Assembly (NCBI GenBank): GCA_046351595.1
Contig: JAXLYE010000001.1
Location: 1,550,001 to 1,614,000 of the forward strand
Direction: 5' to 3'
DNA: 64,000 bases
From: JAXLYE01 sp046351595
Lineage (GTDB): Bacteria; Myxococcota_A; Polyangia; Palsa-1104; JAEUJZ01
Part shown: piece after piece, positions 17,002 through 27,027 of the stretch
How positions within the stretch are numbered: the first letter of the stretch is position 1
How the letters are laid out: each line of letters starts with the position of its first letter
Notes under the pieces: generated by a model
The model's input: only the letters and a program-made list of their open reading frames with translations
The model's database searches: none
What the model was told of the DNA's origin: nothing
Made by a program: the position numbers and the translations under genes

Positions 17002-19614
17002 ATGCCGCGCCTTGCTCGCCTCGGGCTCCAGCCGGGCCGCACCGCCTCCGGGCCGCTGACGCGGTCGGTGTGCGTGGCCGCGGCGCGGGCCGTCTGCGTG
17101 ACCGCCGCGCTGGGGCTCTGCGCGGGGGCGGCGCGGGCGCAGGGCGTGGCGTCGATCGCGGCCTCGCCGCTCGCCGGCGTGGCGCAGCCGGGCGCCGGCA
17201 TCGCCGACGGCGCCTCGGTCTTCGCCGGGTCGATGAGCGCCGCCTCGCTGGCGGATCTCGCGAGCTGGCAGGTCGGGCTGCGCCACACCGAGACGACGAC
17301 CGACCTTGCGTGGAGCGGGCGCGGCACCGGCGTCTACTTCGCCTCGCCGCTGCCGGTGGTGCGCAGCCTCAAGCTCGGCGCCGGCGTCGAGCTATTGCGC
17401 CCGGTCGCGGCGCCGCTCGCGGGCCGGCTGCAGCTCGCCCTCGCCTACCAGGCGCTGCCCAGCCTCACCGTCGGCTTGTCGTACGGCCACCTGTTCCAGG
17501 GCGGGGAGTACGACGGGCTGGACACCGTCGACCTGTCGCTGCGGCTGCGCGCCGGCCGCCACCTCGCGCTCGGCGCCGCGCTGCACGACCTGTCGGCGCC
17601 GGTGTCGCGCGCGGCCACGGCCACGACACCGGCCGTGCAGCGCAGCTACCAGGCCGAGCTCCTCGTCCGGCCGCTCGGCGACGACCGCTTCGAGCTCGGC
17701 GCCGGCGCGCGCATCGGTGAGAAGACCGCCGAGATCCTGCCGCGGCTGCGCCTGTGGGTCCGCCCGCTCGACGGGCTCGGCCTGGGCGCCGAGGCGTCGC
17801 TGCTGCTCCCGGGCCCGAGCGCCGCGGCCACGGGCGGCAGCGCCGGCCCGCTCGACTACCGCGTCGGCGTCGGTGTGGAGCTCGGCTTCTCGCACGTCGG
17901 CCTGCTCGCGCACGGGCTGCTCGGCCGCGGCGCGCCCGTCGGCTTCCACGGCGGCTCGGTGGCGCTGCAGATCTCGGGCGAGCGCCAGCCCGCGCTGTGG
18001 GACGGCCCGCGCGCCCTCTACCGCATCGAGCTCGGCGCGCGGCAGGGCCAGGACCTGCTCGAGACCCTGCTCCTACTGCGCCGGATCGAGCACGACCGCC
18101 GCGCGCTCGGCGTGCTGGTGCTGCTCAACGAGGCGCCGGGCGGCTGGGGCATCGCCGACGAGCTGCACCAGGCGCTCCTGCGCCTGCGCGCCGCCGGCAA
18201 GCGCGTCTTCGCCTACGGCGCCGACCTGTCGACGCGCGAGCTCTACATCGCGTCCGCTGCCGAGCGCACCTTCCTCGATCCGCTCGGCTCGGTGCGCCTG
18301 CTCGGCATCGCGCAGGGCGTCTTCTACTACCACGAGGGCCTGGACCGCCTCGGCATCCGCGCCGAGCTGGTGCGCGTCGGCGAGTGGAAGGGCACGCCCG
18401 AGACCTTCACCCAGACCGGCCCTTCGGACCCGGTGCGGGCGCAGCGCCAGGCCCTGGTCGACGACGTCGCAGCCCACGTCCGCGACGGCATCGCCCGCGG
18501 CCGCGGCCTGACTGCGCAGCAGGTCGAGGCGCTGTTCGGGCGCGGCCTGTTCAGCCCGACCGCGGCCAAGAGCGCCCGCCTCGTCGACGACATCCTGTCG
18601 GGCGAGTACCTCGACGGCAAGCTCGCGGAGCTCCTGGGCAGCGCGCCGTCCCTGATCGCGCCGCCGCCCCCGGCCCGGGCGCGCAGCTTCGAGCCGCGCG
18701 GCATCGCCATCGTCCAGGTCGACGGCGACCTCACCGCCTCGCGCAGCCTGCACCTGCCGATCGTCAACGTGCGCATGACCGGCGGCGACGCGGTGCTGCA
18801 GGCGCTGGCCGAGACCGCCGCCGACCCGCGCGTCCGCGCCATCGTGATCCGCGTCGACAGCCCGGGCGGCTCAGCGCTGTGGGCCGACCTGCTGGCGCGC
18901 CAGGTGCAGCTCGTGCGCCGCCACAAGCCGGTGATCTGCTCGTTCGGCGACACCGCGGCCTCGGGCGGCTACTACCTCGCCGCGCCGTGCACCGAGATCT
19001 TCGCCAGCCCCGGCACGCTCACCGGCTCGATCGGCATCTTCGGCGGCAAGGTCGACTTCTCGGGCCTGCTCGCCAAGGTCGGTGTGCATCGGGCCACCTT
19101 CGAGCGCGGCCCGCACGCCGACATGGACTCGCTGTTCCGCCCCTACACCGAGGCCGAGCGCGCCCTGCTCAGCGAGCGCCTGCACGAGGGCTACCGCCGC
19201 TTCGTCGAGGTCGTGGCGCAGGGCCGGCGCCTGTCCGCCGCGGACGTCGACAAGCTGGCGCGCGGCCGCGTCTTCACCGGCGCCCAGGCGCACGGCCTGC
19301 GGCTGGTCGATCGGCTCGGCGGGCTCGCGGACGCGGTGGCGCGGGCGCGCGAGCTCGCCGGCCTCTCGCCCGAGGCGCGCTCGAGCCTGGACGGCGACGT
19401 GTTCTACTACCCGCGGCGCCCGCGCTCGCTCTTGCGCTCGCTGCTCGGCGTGCCCACGGACCTGTTCTCGCAGGGCGCGGCAGCCGGCGCCGCAGCCGGG
19501 CCGTGGGCGGCGCTGCTCGGCCAGGCCCTGCAGCTCGTGCCGCCGTCGCTTCTGGCGCTGCTCGTCGATGGTGACGAGGTGCTGATGCGCGCGGAAGAGC
19601 CGCCGCTGCGCTGA
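17002..19614 (+). CDS. sppA: SppA signal-peptide peptidase fused to an N-terminal beta-barrel-like domain
   Basis: 870 aa, about 250 longer than E. coli SppA. After a signal peptide ending near residue 46, residues about 65-330 show alternating amphipathic beta strands (LKLGAGVELL, LQLALAYQAL, LTVGLSYGHL) like an outer-membrane beta-barrel. The rest is a tandem-domain SppA (peptidase S49). The catalytic Lys is K463 in GEWKGTPETF and the nucleophile S654 in TAASGGYYLA; their spacing (191) is close to E. coli K209/S409. It should cleave signal-peptide remnants, but the barrel suggests outer-membrane association rather than the usual inner-membrane anchor. Located 26 bp after the PEGA kinase gene. 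Confidence 0.93.
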   Translation: MPRLARLGLQPGRTASGPLTRSVCVAAARAVCVTAALGLCAGAARAQGVASIAASPLAGVAQPGAGIADGASVFAGSMSAASLADLASWQVGLRHTETTTDLAWSGRGTGVYFASPLPVVRSLKLGAGVELLRPVAAPLAGRLQLALAYQALPSLTVGLSYGHLFQGGEYDGLDTVDLSLRLRAGRHLALGAALHDLSAPVSRAATATTPAVQRSYQAELLVRPLGDDRFELGAGARIGEKTAEILPRLRLWVRPLDGLGLGAEASLLLPGPSAAATGGSAGPLDYRVGVGVELGFSHVGLLAHGLLGRGAPVGFHGGSVALQISGERQPALWDGPRALYRIELGARQGQDLLETLLLLRRIEHDRRALGVLVLLNEAPGGWGIADELHQALLRLRAAGKRVFAYGADLSTRELYIASAAERTFLDPLGSVRLLGIAQGVFYYHEGLDRLGIRAELVRVGEWKGTPETFTQTGPSDPVRAQRQALVDDVAAHVRDGIARGRGLTAQQVEALFGRGLFSPTAAKSARLVDDILSGEYLDGKLAELLGSAPSLIAPPPPARARSFEPRGIAIVQVDGDLTASRSLHLPIVNVRMTGGDAVLQALAETAADPRVRAIVIRVDSPGGSALWADLLARQVQLVRRHKPVICSFGDTAASGGYYLAAPCTEIFASPGTLTGSIGIFGGKVDFSGLLAKVGVHRATFERGPHADMDSLFRPYTEAERALLSERLHEGYRRFVEVVAQGRRLSAADVDKLARGRVFTGAQAHGLRLVDRLGGLADAVARARELAGLSPEARSSLDGDVFYYPRRPRSLLRSLLGVPTDLFSQGAAAGAAAGPWAALLGQALQLVPPSLLALLVDGDEVLMRAEEPPLR

Positions 19615-19626
19615 CCGCGCCCGGCC

Positions 19627-20600
19627 TCAGCCCGCGTCGCGCCGCGAGCGCAGCGCGTCCTCGAGCAGCACGCGCAGGTCCGAGCGGCGCGCCTGCCAGC
19701 GGAGCTTCTGCTCGGCGCGCCCCGGATCCGCGACCAGCTCCGGCGGATCGCCCTCGCGGCGCGGACCGAAGGCGTGCGGCACCGGGCGCCCGAGGACCTC
19801 GGCCGAGAGCTCGAGCACCTCGCGCACGCTGTAGCCGCGGCCAGTGCCCAGGTTCAGCGGGCCCACCACCTCGCCGGCCGCCAGCCGCTCGAGCGCAAGC
19901 AGGTGCGCGTCCGCCAGATCGGCGACGTGGATGTAGTCGCGCACGCAGGTGCCGTCGGGCGTCGGGTAGTCGGTGCCGAACACCGTCAGCGGCGGCCGCC
20001 TCCCCAGCCCCGCGTCGAGCACCAGCGGGATGAGGTGCGTCTCGGGCTCGTGCTGCTCGCGCAGCGTGCCGTCCTTGTGCGCGCCCGCGGCGTTGAAGTA
20101 GCGCGGCGCCGCCCAGCGCAGGCCGTGCGCGGTCTCGTAGCTGCGCAGCACCCACTCGAACGCCAGCTTCGAGCGGCCGTACGGGTTCACCGGCTCGGTC
20201 ACCGCGGTCTCGGGGATCGGCACCCGTTCGGGCGCGCCGTAGACCGCGGCCGTCGACGAGAAGACCACCTGCCTCACGCCGGCCGCGAGCACCGCGTCGA
20301 GCAGCCGCAGCGAGCGCACCAGGTTGACGTCGAAGTACATCGCCGGCAGCCGCACCGACTCGCCGACCTGGATCTTGCCGGCAAAGTGGACAAGCTGCGT
20401 CACGCCGTGCGCGCGGCACAGCTCGGCCAAAAGCGCGCTGTCGCCGATGTCGCCCGAGACGAAGCGCACCGAATCGGGCAGCGGCAGCGGCAGGCGCGCC
20501 CCGCCCGACAGATCGTCCAGCACCACCACGCCGAGCCCCGCGTCGCACGCCGCGCGGACAAAGTGCGAGCCGACGAAGCCCGCGCCGCCTGTCACCAGGA

Positions 20601-20604
<4 letters not shown>
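19627..20604 (-). CDS. galE: UDP-glucose 4-epimerase
   Basis: 325 aa, SD GGGAGGAGGG before the ATG. Interconverts UDP-glucose and UDP-galactose using bound NAD. Seen: TGGAGFVGS Rossmann loop (5-13), FSSTAAVYG with catalytic Ser/Thr, YGRSK (Tyr near 141, Lys near 145), PRYFNAAGA, and DGTCVRDYIHVADLADAH typical of GalE. The ATG overlaps the galK stop codon by four bases (ATGA), so the two are translationally coupled. It feeds galactose to central metabolism or supplies UDP-Gal for envelope polysaccharide. Product range (e.g. UDP-GlcNAc) cannot be told from sequence. Confidence 0.96.
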
Positions 20605-21830
<1,226 letters not shown>

Positions 21831-21860
21831 TTTCGCACCTTCCGTGTCGCCTGAGTCTCG

Positions 21861-21873
21861 AGAATCGGATTCT
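21861..21873. promoter_or_regulatory. Short palindrome in the galK / histidine-kinase divergent region
   Basis: AGAATC-G-GATTCT is a perfect 6-bp dyad 31 bp upstream of galK, flanked by CTCG/GAG that nearly extends it. It could be an operator for galK-galE. The only evidence is the symmetry and the location. Confidence 0.25.
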
Positions 21874-22009
21874 GAGCTCCCGATCCCCGGGCTGCAAGCT
21901 CGGCGCTCGTCCCCAAACCGGGCGCGGGGCCCTGCAACCCGGCGATTCCAGGGGTGACCCTGTCGGCCTCGATTGACACACCCGCCGGGGCTTGTGATCC
22001 TCCCCTCGC

Positions 22010-24172
22010 ATGCCCGAGCCCGGCGAGTCGCTGCGCCCCCTAGAGTCCATCCTCCACGCGGTCGCACAGATGCTGCACTGCAACAGCGCCATCCTGGCGC
22101 TGGTCGATGAGGCGCAGCAGGCGCTGGTGCTCGCCCTCGGCGTCAACGCCAGCTCCGTCGAGCAGGTCGCCGCCGTCGAGACCCTGCTCGGCTTCCCGGT
22201 GCGCGGCCTGCAGGTGCCGATGGCCATGGAGAACACGATGTTCGTCCGGGCGCTGCGCCAGGCGCGCGTGCTGCTCGCGGCCGACGTCGGCGAGCTGGCC
22301 GGCGGCGCGCTGCCGCAGGGCGTGGTCAGCGCGGTCGAGGCGCTGATCGGGCCGCGCAGCTTCGCGGTGGTGCCGGTGCTCGGGCGCACGCGCGCGCTCG
22401 GCGTGCTGCTGGTCGATCGCGTCGGCCGCGGCGGCTTCACCGGCGCCGAGCGCGACCTGCTGTTGACCTACGCCGAGCGCGTCGGCACCGAGATCGAGAC
22501 CGAGGCCCTGCAGCGCAGCGCCCAGCGCCTCGAGGAGCTCGGCGCGACCGCGGTGCCGCCGCCGGTGCTGTGGACCTGCGCGCCGAGCCCCGACGGCGCC
22601 ACCCTGATCGTCGTCGACGGCCCGAGCCACGGCCAGACCCTGCACCAGGCGCTGCGCCTGTGCTCACCGAGCGAGCGCGAGCTGCTCGGCCCCGAGGTGC
22701 AGCGCCGGCTGCTGCTCGGCGAGAGCGTGACGATCTCGGTGTCGGCCAGCGTGCTCAGCTTCCCGCCCGAGGTCGCCTCGCCCGGCAAGGCGTGGCCGCT
22801 GCGGCTGACGATGCGCCGCCAGCCCGACCCCGGCGCCGGCGACACCGCCGAGGCCCCGGGCCCGAGCCTCCGCGCCCTCGGCCTGATCTGCGTCGCCGTC
22901 GAGGATCTCGGCTGGAGCCAGCAGCTGCAGCGCGAGTCGGCGCTGGCCAAGGAGCGCCTGGTCAAGGTCATGCGCAGCATCGGCGACGCCATCCTGACGC
23001 TGGATCCGCAGGGCCGCATCCAGCAGGTCAACGACGCCGCCGAGCAGGTGCTGGGGCGGCCGCCGTCCGAGCTCTGCGGCACCGCGGCGCTGGACCTGGC
23101 CGCGACGGCGCGCGGCCGCGAGCGCCTGGTCGCCCTGTCCGAGCAGCTGCGCAAGACCGGCTTCGCCGAGGCCGAGCTCCGGCTGCAGCGCCCCGGCGGC
23201 AGCACCCTGTCGCGCAGCGCCAGCGGCCGCACGCCGCGCCGCGCCCTGGGCCGCTCCTACGGCGGCGAGCGCACCGCGGGCTTCCTGGCGCAGCTCTCGG
23301 CGCTGCTCTTGTGCGACGACAGCGGCGCGCCGGCCGGCGCGGTGTGGCGGGTCCACGATCTGACCGAGCGCCGCCGCGACGTCGCCGAGCGCCAGGCCCT
23401 GCGCCTGCGCCTGTTGCAGACCGAGCGCCTGTCGGCCCTGGGCGAGCTCTCGGCGCGCATCGCCCACGAGGTGCGAAACCCGCTGGTCTCGATCGGCGCC
23501 GCGGCGCAGGTCATCGCCGAGGAGCTGCCGCCCGACAGCCCGGTGCGCGGCGAGGCGCTGGCCATCGGCAGCGAGGTGCAGCGCCTCGATCACATCCTGC
23601 AGAGCGTGCTGCGCTTCGCCCGCCCGAGCCGCGTCACTGCCGAGCGCACCGACGTGGTGACGGCGCTCCAGCAGGTGCTCGATCTGGTGCGCACCAAGGC
23701 CCGCGGCCTGCGCCTGGCGCTCGACGTGCCGCAGCCGCTGCCGGCCGGCGGCATCGGCGCGCTGATCGGCACCGATCAGCTCAAGCAGGTGCTGTGGAAC
23801 GTGGTGCTCAACGCCTGCGAGGCCTCGCCGCTGCGCAGCGGCTCCGAGGCAGGTGCCACCTCCGGCGCGGCGGGCGGCGGCGCAGCGTCCGAAGGCGGCG
23901 GCGCCGCGGACATCGACTGCGCGGTGCGCGAGCGCAAGGCCGAGGACGGGCGCCGCACCGTGCTGGTGACCATCGCCGACCACGGCCCCGGCGTGCCGGC
24001 GGTGCTGCGGCGGCGCGTGTTCGACCCGTTCTTCTCGACGAAGTCGCGGGGCACCGGGCTGGGCCTCGCCATCTCCAAGCAGATCATCGAAGAGGCCGGC
24101 GGTCGCATCCGCCTGCTCAACCGCACCGGCGGCGGCACCCGCGTCGTCATCGAGCTGCGGGCGCCTCAATGA
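22010..24172 (+). CDS. GAF/PAS sensor histidine kinase (NtrB-like class)
   Basis: 720 aa, apparently soluble. Residues about 10-165 are GAF-like (ILALVDE..., VVPVLGRTRALGVLLVD). A second poorly conserved region (about 170-310) follows, then a PAS domain (about 318-455, SIGDAILTLDPQGRIQQVNDAA). HisKA has the phospho-acceptor H486 in IAHEVRNPL, and the HATPase has NVVLNACEAS, DHGPGV and GTGLGLAIS. A low-complexity Gly/Ala/Ser insert sits near 620-640 between N and G1 boxes. The partner is the NtrC-type regulator 103 bp downstream. TTGACA at 21973-21978 is a candidate -35, but the spacing to a -10 is poor. Confidence 0.95.
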   Translation: MPEPGESLRPLESILHAVAQMLHCNSAILALVDEAQQALVLALGVNASSVEQVAAVETLLGFPVRGLQVPMAMENTMFVRALRQARVLLAADVGELAGGALPQGVVSAVEALIGPRSFAVVPVLGRTRALGVLLVDRVGRGGFTGAERDLLLTYAERVGTEIETEALQRSAQRLEELGATAVPPPVLWTCAPSPDGATLIVVDGPSHGQTLHQALRLCSPSERELLGPEVQRRLLLGESVTISVSASVLSFPPEVASPGKAWPLRLTMRRQPDPGAGDTAEAPGPSLRALGLICVAVEDLGWSQQLQRESALAKERLVKVMRSIGDAILTLDPQGRIQQVNDAAEQVLGRPPSELCGTAALDLAATARGRERLVALSEQLRKTGFAEAELRLQRPGGSTLSRSASGRTPRRALGRSYGGERTAGFLAQLSALLLCDDSGAPAGAVWRVHDLTERRRDVAERQALRLRLLQTERLSALGELSARIAHEVRNPLVSIGAAAQVIAEELPPDSPVRGEALAIGSEVQRLDHILQSVLRFARPSRVTAERTDVVTALQQVLDLVRTKARGLRLALDVPQPLPAGGIGALIGTDQLKQVLWNVVLNACEASPLRSGSEAGATSGAAGGGAASEGGGAADIDCAVRERKAEDGRRTVLVTIADHGPGVPAVLRRRVFDPFFSTKSRGTGLGLAISKQIIEEAGGRIRLLNRTGGGTRVVIELRAPQ

Positions 24173-24279
24173 AGCCGCCGATGAAGCCGCCGATAAAGCT
24201 CGGCGTGAGGATCGGCATGACGCGCAGAATCACCGGCCCGCAGGCGGCGCCGGACGTAGAGGCAGAAGGAAGCTTATGA
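24169..24279 (+). CDS. Possible 36-aa coupled micro-ORF between kinase and regulator
   Basis: ATG at 24169 overlaps the kinase stop (ATGA), and its own TGA at 24277-24279 overlaps the regulator ATG (ATGA). The frame encodes 36 residues beginning with two copies of MKPP followed by IKLGVRIG, and the DNA starts with two copies of ATGAAGCCGCCG. The SD-like AGAAGGAAG before the regulator lies inside it. It may be a real small protein or serve only as a ribosome bridge. Its own SD is weak. Confidence 0.4.
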   Translation: MKPPMKPPIKLGVRIGMTRRITGPQAAPDVEAEGSL

Positions 24280-25685
24280 GCGAACCCCGTACCCTGATCA
24301 TCGACGACGAGGAGACCTACGCGCGAGCGCTGCAGCGGCTGCTCGGGCGCCGCGGGATCGAGGCGGACGTGGCGACCAGCGCCGCCGACGGGCTGCAGCG
24401 GGCGCGGCGGGGTCCCTACGCGCTGGTCGTCCTCGATTACCTGTTGCCCGACGGGACCGGGCTCGATCTGATCGCGCCGCTGCGCCAGCTCAAGCCCTCG
24501 CCCGCGGTGCTGATGATGACGGCGTACGGCACCATCGAGAACGCGGTCGAGGCGATGCGCCGCGGCGCCACGGACTACGTCTCGAAGTCGACGGCGCTGC
24601 CCGACGTGGTCGAGCGCGTGGCCGAGGCCGAGCGGGTGGCGCGCGCCAGCCTGAAGGTCCCGGCGTCGCCGACGCAGAGCCTGACGCAGGCGTTCCTCGG
24701 CGACTCGCCGGCGATGCGCGAGGTGCGCGCGCGAATAGAAGAAGTCGCGCAGTCGCCCGACACCACGGTGCTGCTGACCGGCGAGAGCGGCACCGGCAAG
24801 GGCATCGCCGCGCGCGCGATCCACGGGCTGTCGGCGCGCTCGGCCGAGCCGTTCGTTTCGATCGACTGCGTGGCGCTGCCGACGCCGCTGGCCGAGTCCG
24901 AGCTGTTCGGGCATGAGAAGGGCGCGTTCACCGGCGCCGAGCGGATGAAGCCGGGGCGGCTCGAGGTGGCGGCGCGCGGCACGGTGCTGCTCGACGAGAT
25001 CGGCGACATGGAGTGGCCGCTGCAGGGCAAGCTGCTGCGCGTGCTGGAGGAGCGCACGTTCGAGCGCGTCGGCGGCGTGCGGCCGGTGCAGATGGAGGCG
25101 CGGGTGATCGCCGCCTCGCACCGCGACCTGTCGCAGCTCGTCGGCGAGAAGCGCTTCCGCCTGGACCTGTTCCACCGCCTGTCGGTGTTCCCGATCTCGA
25201 TCCCGCCGCTCAGGCAGCGCGGCGACGACATCGTGCTGCTGGCGCGGCACTACGCGCAGGAGTTCGCGCAGCGGCTGGGCAAGCAGCTGACGCTGGCGCA
25301 CGAGACGTGCGAGCTGCTGTTGCACTACGACTTCCCGGGCAACGTGCGCGAGCTGCGCAACCTGATGGAGCGCGCGGTGATCCTGGCGCCCTTGGGCAGC
25401 ACGGTGCTGGCGCCGGATCTCCTGCCGCCGCGCGTCAGCGAGCTGACGGTGCAGCGCCACATCACGCCGCCGCTGGGGGTGCCGGTGTCGACGGGCGGGG
25501 GCGGGCAGCGCGGCAACGGGCTGACGGTGACGTTCGAGCCGGGGCGGGACACGCTGGAGCACCTGGAGCGGCGGCTGCTGGAGGAGGCGCTGCGCATGGC
25601 GGGGGGAAAGAAAGTGAAGGCGGCGGAGATCCTTGGAATCTCCCGGTTCGCCCTCCTCCGCCGCATCGAGAAGTTCGGGTTGTGA
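24276..25685 (+). CDS. NtrC-family sigma54-dependent response regulator
   Basis: 469 aa, SD AGAAGGAAG. Receiver domain 1-120 with phospho-acceptor D54 (VVLDYLLPDGTG). The AAA+ domain (about 140-375) has Walker A GESGTGKG, the sigma54-contact loop GAFTGA, Walker B GTVLLDEIGDM and arginine-finger region FRLDLFHRLSVFP. A Fis-type helix-turn-helix is at the C-terminus (KVKAAEILGISRFALLRRI). Everything required for activating sigma54 promoters is present. It pairs with the kinase just upstream. Targets unknown; no sigma54 -24/-12 promoter was recognised with confidence in the window. Confidence 0.96.
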   Translation: MSEPRTLIIDDEETYARALQRLLGRRGIEADVATSAADGLQRARRGPYALVVLDYLLPDGTGLDLIAPLRQLKPSPAVLMMTAYGTIENAVEAMRRGATDYVSKSTALPDVVERVAEAERVARASLKVPASPTQSLTQAFLGDSPAMREVRARIEEVAQSPDTTVLLTGESGTGKGIAARAIHGLSARSAEPFVSIDCVALPTPLAESELFGHEKGAFTGAERMKPGRLEVAARGTVLLDEIGDMEWPLQGKLLRVLEERTFERVGGVRPVQMEARVIAASHRDLSQLVGEKRFRLDLFHRLSVFPISIPPLRQRGDDIVLLARHYAQEFAQRLGKQLTLAHETCELLLHYDFPGNVRELRNLMERAVILAPLGSTVLAPDLLPPRVSELTVQRHITPPLGVPVSTGGGGQRGNGLTVTFEPGRDTLEHLERRLLEEALRMAGGKKVKAAEILGISRFALLRRIEKFGL

Positions 25686-25735
25686 GCGCTTAGCAGGGGA
25701 ATGTTTAGGACGCGGGGCCTGTCGCCTGCGGGAAT

Positions 25736-25754
25736 CCCGTCGCTTCGCGTCGGG
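25736..25754. repeat. REP-like imperfect palindrome
   Basis: CCCGTCGC-TTC-GCGTCGGG: seven of eight pairs match around a TTC loop. It lies 50 bp after the regulator stop codon in the convergent gap and could act as a weak hairpin for either strand; there is no T-run. The sequence style resembles dispersed REP elements, but only one copy is seen here. Confidence 0.4.
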
Positions 25755-25867
25755 AGCCCTCCCTCCGGCGCCACCCGCTTTCTGGGGGATTCGCGCTGGG
25801 GCGCTCATTTTTTGGGAGGGAGGGTTTTGGGAGCCAAAATGGGGTGAGGGGTAGGGAGGGTTGAATG

Positions 25868-25965
25868 GGGGTTGAGGGAGGGGCTGCGGGGGCCTGTCTG
25901 TTAACTTGGGGTTGAGGGAGGCTCTGCGGGGGCTTGTCTGTCAACCTGGGGTTGACGAGGGGCTA
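25868..25965 (+). repeat. G-rich 40-bp tandem repeat, about 2.4 copies
   Basis: Units begin with GGGGTTGAGGGAGG at 25868, 25908 and 25948 (exact 40-bp period). The first two copies match at nearly all positions (shared GGGGTTGAGGGAGG, CTGCGGGGGC, TGTCTGT and AAC). The third is truncated and runs into the stop codon of the phosphatase gene. The whole gap 25686-25962 is G-rich on the plus strand, with GGGAGGGAGGGTTTTGGG near 25819-25836 that could form a G-quadruplex. Confidence 0.85.
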
Positions 25966-26892
25966 CTTCTGCAGGGTCCTTTTGAACTCTGAGGTGCCGT
26001 TGGCGTCCAGGAACTCGGCGGTGAAGGTCCGGTCCTGGATGGTGATGTAGACGAAGCCCAGGGTGCTCTTCTGGAAGTGGGCCTTGTTCTGGCCGGGCAG
26101 GGCGGTGACGCTGGAGCCGGCGCCGGAGACGATCAGCTCGGTGCCGCGGCAGGTGTCGGCGAGCCACTGACGGCTGTGGTCGTGGCCGCACAGGTAGACG
26201 TCGACGTTGCCGCAGACCGACTCATTGAAAAAATCGAATACCGTGCGGCCGTCGAAGATGGGGTAGACGCCGAGGTTGTCGTAGGTGCCGGCGTTGCCGT
26301 GGGTGCCGTTGGACAGGTAGGGGTGGTGGCCCATCGCGATGCGCCACGTCGCGGTGGAGCTGGCGAGCCAGTCGCGCAGCGCCTCTTTCTGGCGCTCGAC
26401 CTGGACGCTGTACATGAGCAGGTTGGTGTCGAGCGCGTACAGGTCGACGCCGTCGAGGAGGTGGGCGTAGATGTTGTCGGGCAGGCGCCACTTCTGCGAG
26501 CGCGTGGTGTACGCCACCTCGTGCTGGCCCTTGTCGAGCTCCGCGCCCGAGCCGCCGCCGCCGTAGTCGTGGTTGCCGAGGACGACGTAGAACGGCAGGT
26601 CGATGCCCTTGTAGGGATCCTCGAACTTGCTCTGCATCTGCGGGTCGTCGGGCGACTCGATGCCGCTGTCGTAGATGTTGTCGCCGAGGAGCTGGACGAA
26701 GTCGCAGCCGTCCTTTGCGCACTTGTCGGCGATGGCCTTGGCGACGTCGAGCTGCTCCTGGTTGGCGCGCCCGGTGTCACCGACCGCCACGAAGCGCACG
26801 GTCCGCGGCGAGCCGCAGCCCGCGATCAGCGCCGCGCCGAGCAGCACGGGGCCGAGCCCCCAGCGGGCACGCCGCGCCTTTCTGCACTGCAT
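25963..26892 (-). CDS. Purple-acid-phosphatase-like metallophosphoesterase lipoprotein
   Basis: 309 aa. The start is fixed by AGGAGGTCGTT just before the ATG. The signal peptide ends in lipobox IAGC (Cys27). The five purple-acid-phosphatase blocks are visible: GDTG, GDNIY (GDxxY with the Tyr iron ligand), GNHD, MGHH and GHDH, in this order between residues about 40 and 245. It is therefore probably a Fe/Zn or Fe/Mn phosphatase at the envelope, close to the small mammalian ACP5 type. It is the last gene of a minus-strand group of lipoproteins (two NodB-like genes upstream) and its stop codon lies inside a 40-bp repeat unit. Confidence 0.92.
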   Translation of the reverse strand: MQCRKARRARWGLGPVLLGAALIAGCGSPRTVRFVAVGDTGRANQEQLDVAKAIADKCAKDGCDFVQLLGDNIYDSGIESPDDPQMQSKFEDPYKGIDLPFYVVLGNHDYGGGGSGAELDKGQHEVAYTTRSQKWRLPDNIYAHLLDGVDLYALDTNLLMYSVQVERQKEALRDWLASSTATWRIAMGHHPYLSNGTHGNAGTYDNLGVYPIFDGRTVFDFFNESVCGNVDVYLCGHDHSRQWLADTCRGTELIVSGAGSSVTALPGQNKAHFQKSTLGFVYITIQDRTFTAEFLDANGTSEFKRTLQK

Positions 26893-26908
26893 AACGACCT
26901 CCTGTTCG

Positions 26909-26933
26909 CACAAGACCCCAAGCGGGTCTTGTG
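26909..26933 (-). promoter_or_regulatory. 10-bp perfect hairpin just upstream of the phosphatase SD
   Basis: CACAAGACCC (26909-26918), 5-nt loop, GGGTCTTGTG (26924-26933): a perfect 10-bp stem between the deacetylase stop and the phosphatase SD. There is no T-run, so it looks like an attenuation/processing hairpin or an operator rather than a classical terminator. The rest of 26934-27027 shows nothing. Confidence 0.55.
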
Positions 26934-27027
26934 ATCAGGATCGGTCAAATGCGGCCAGCAGGGAAGCGAGGCGCGCGCCGCGGGTCGCTGCCGCGGCCTC
27001 GGGCGCGGACCGCGCCGGCGTCTGCAG

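Noticed and set aside
22570..24168. 569-codon plus-strand frame inside the histidine kinase
   Set aside because: Out-of-frame shadow; only its last 36 codons after 24169 are kept as a candidate micro-ORF.
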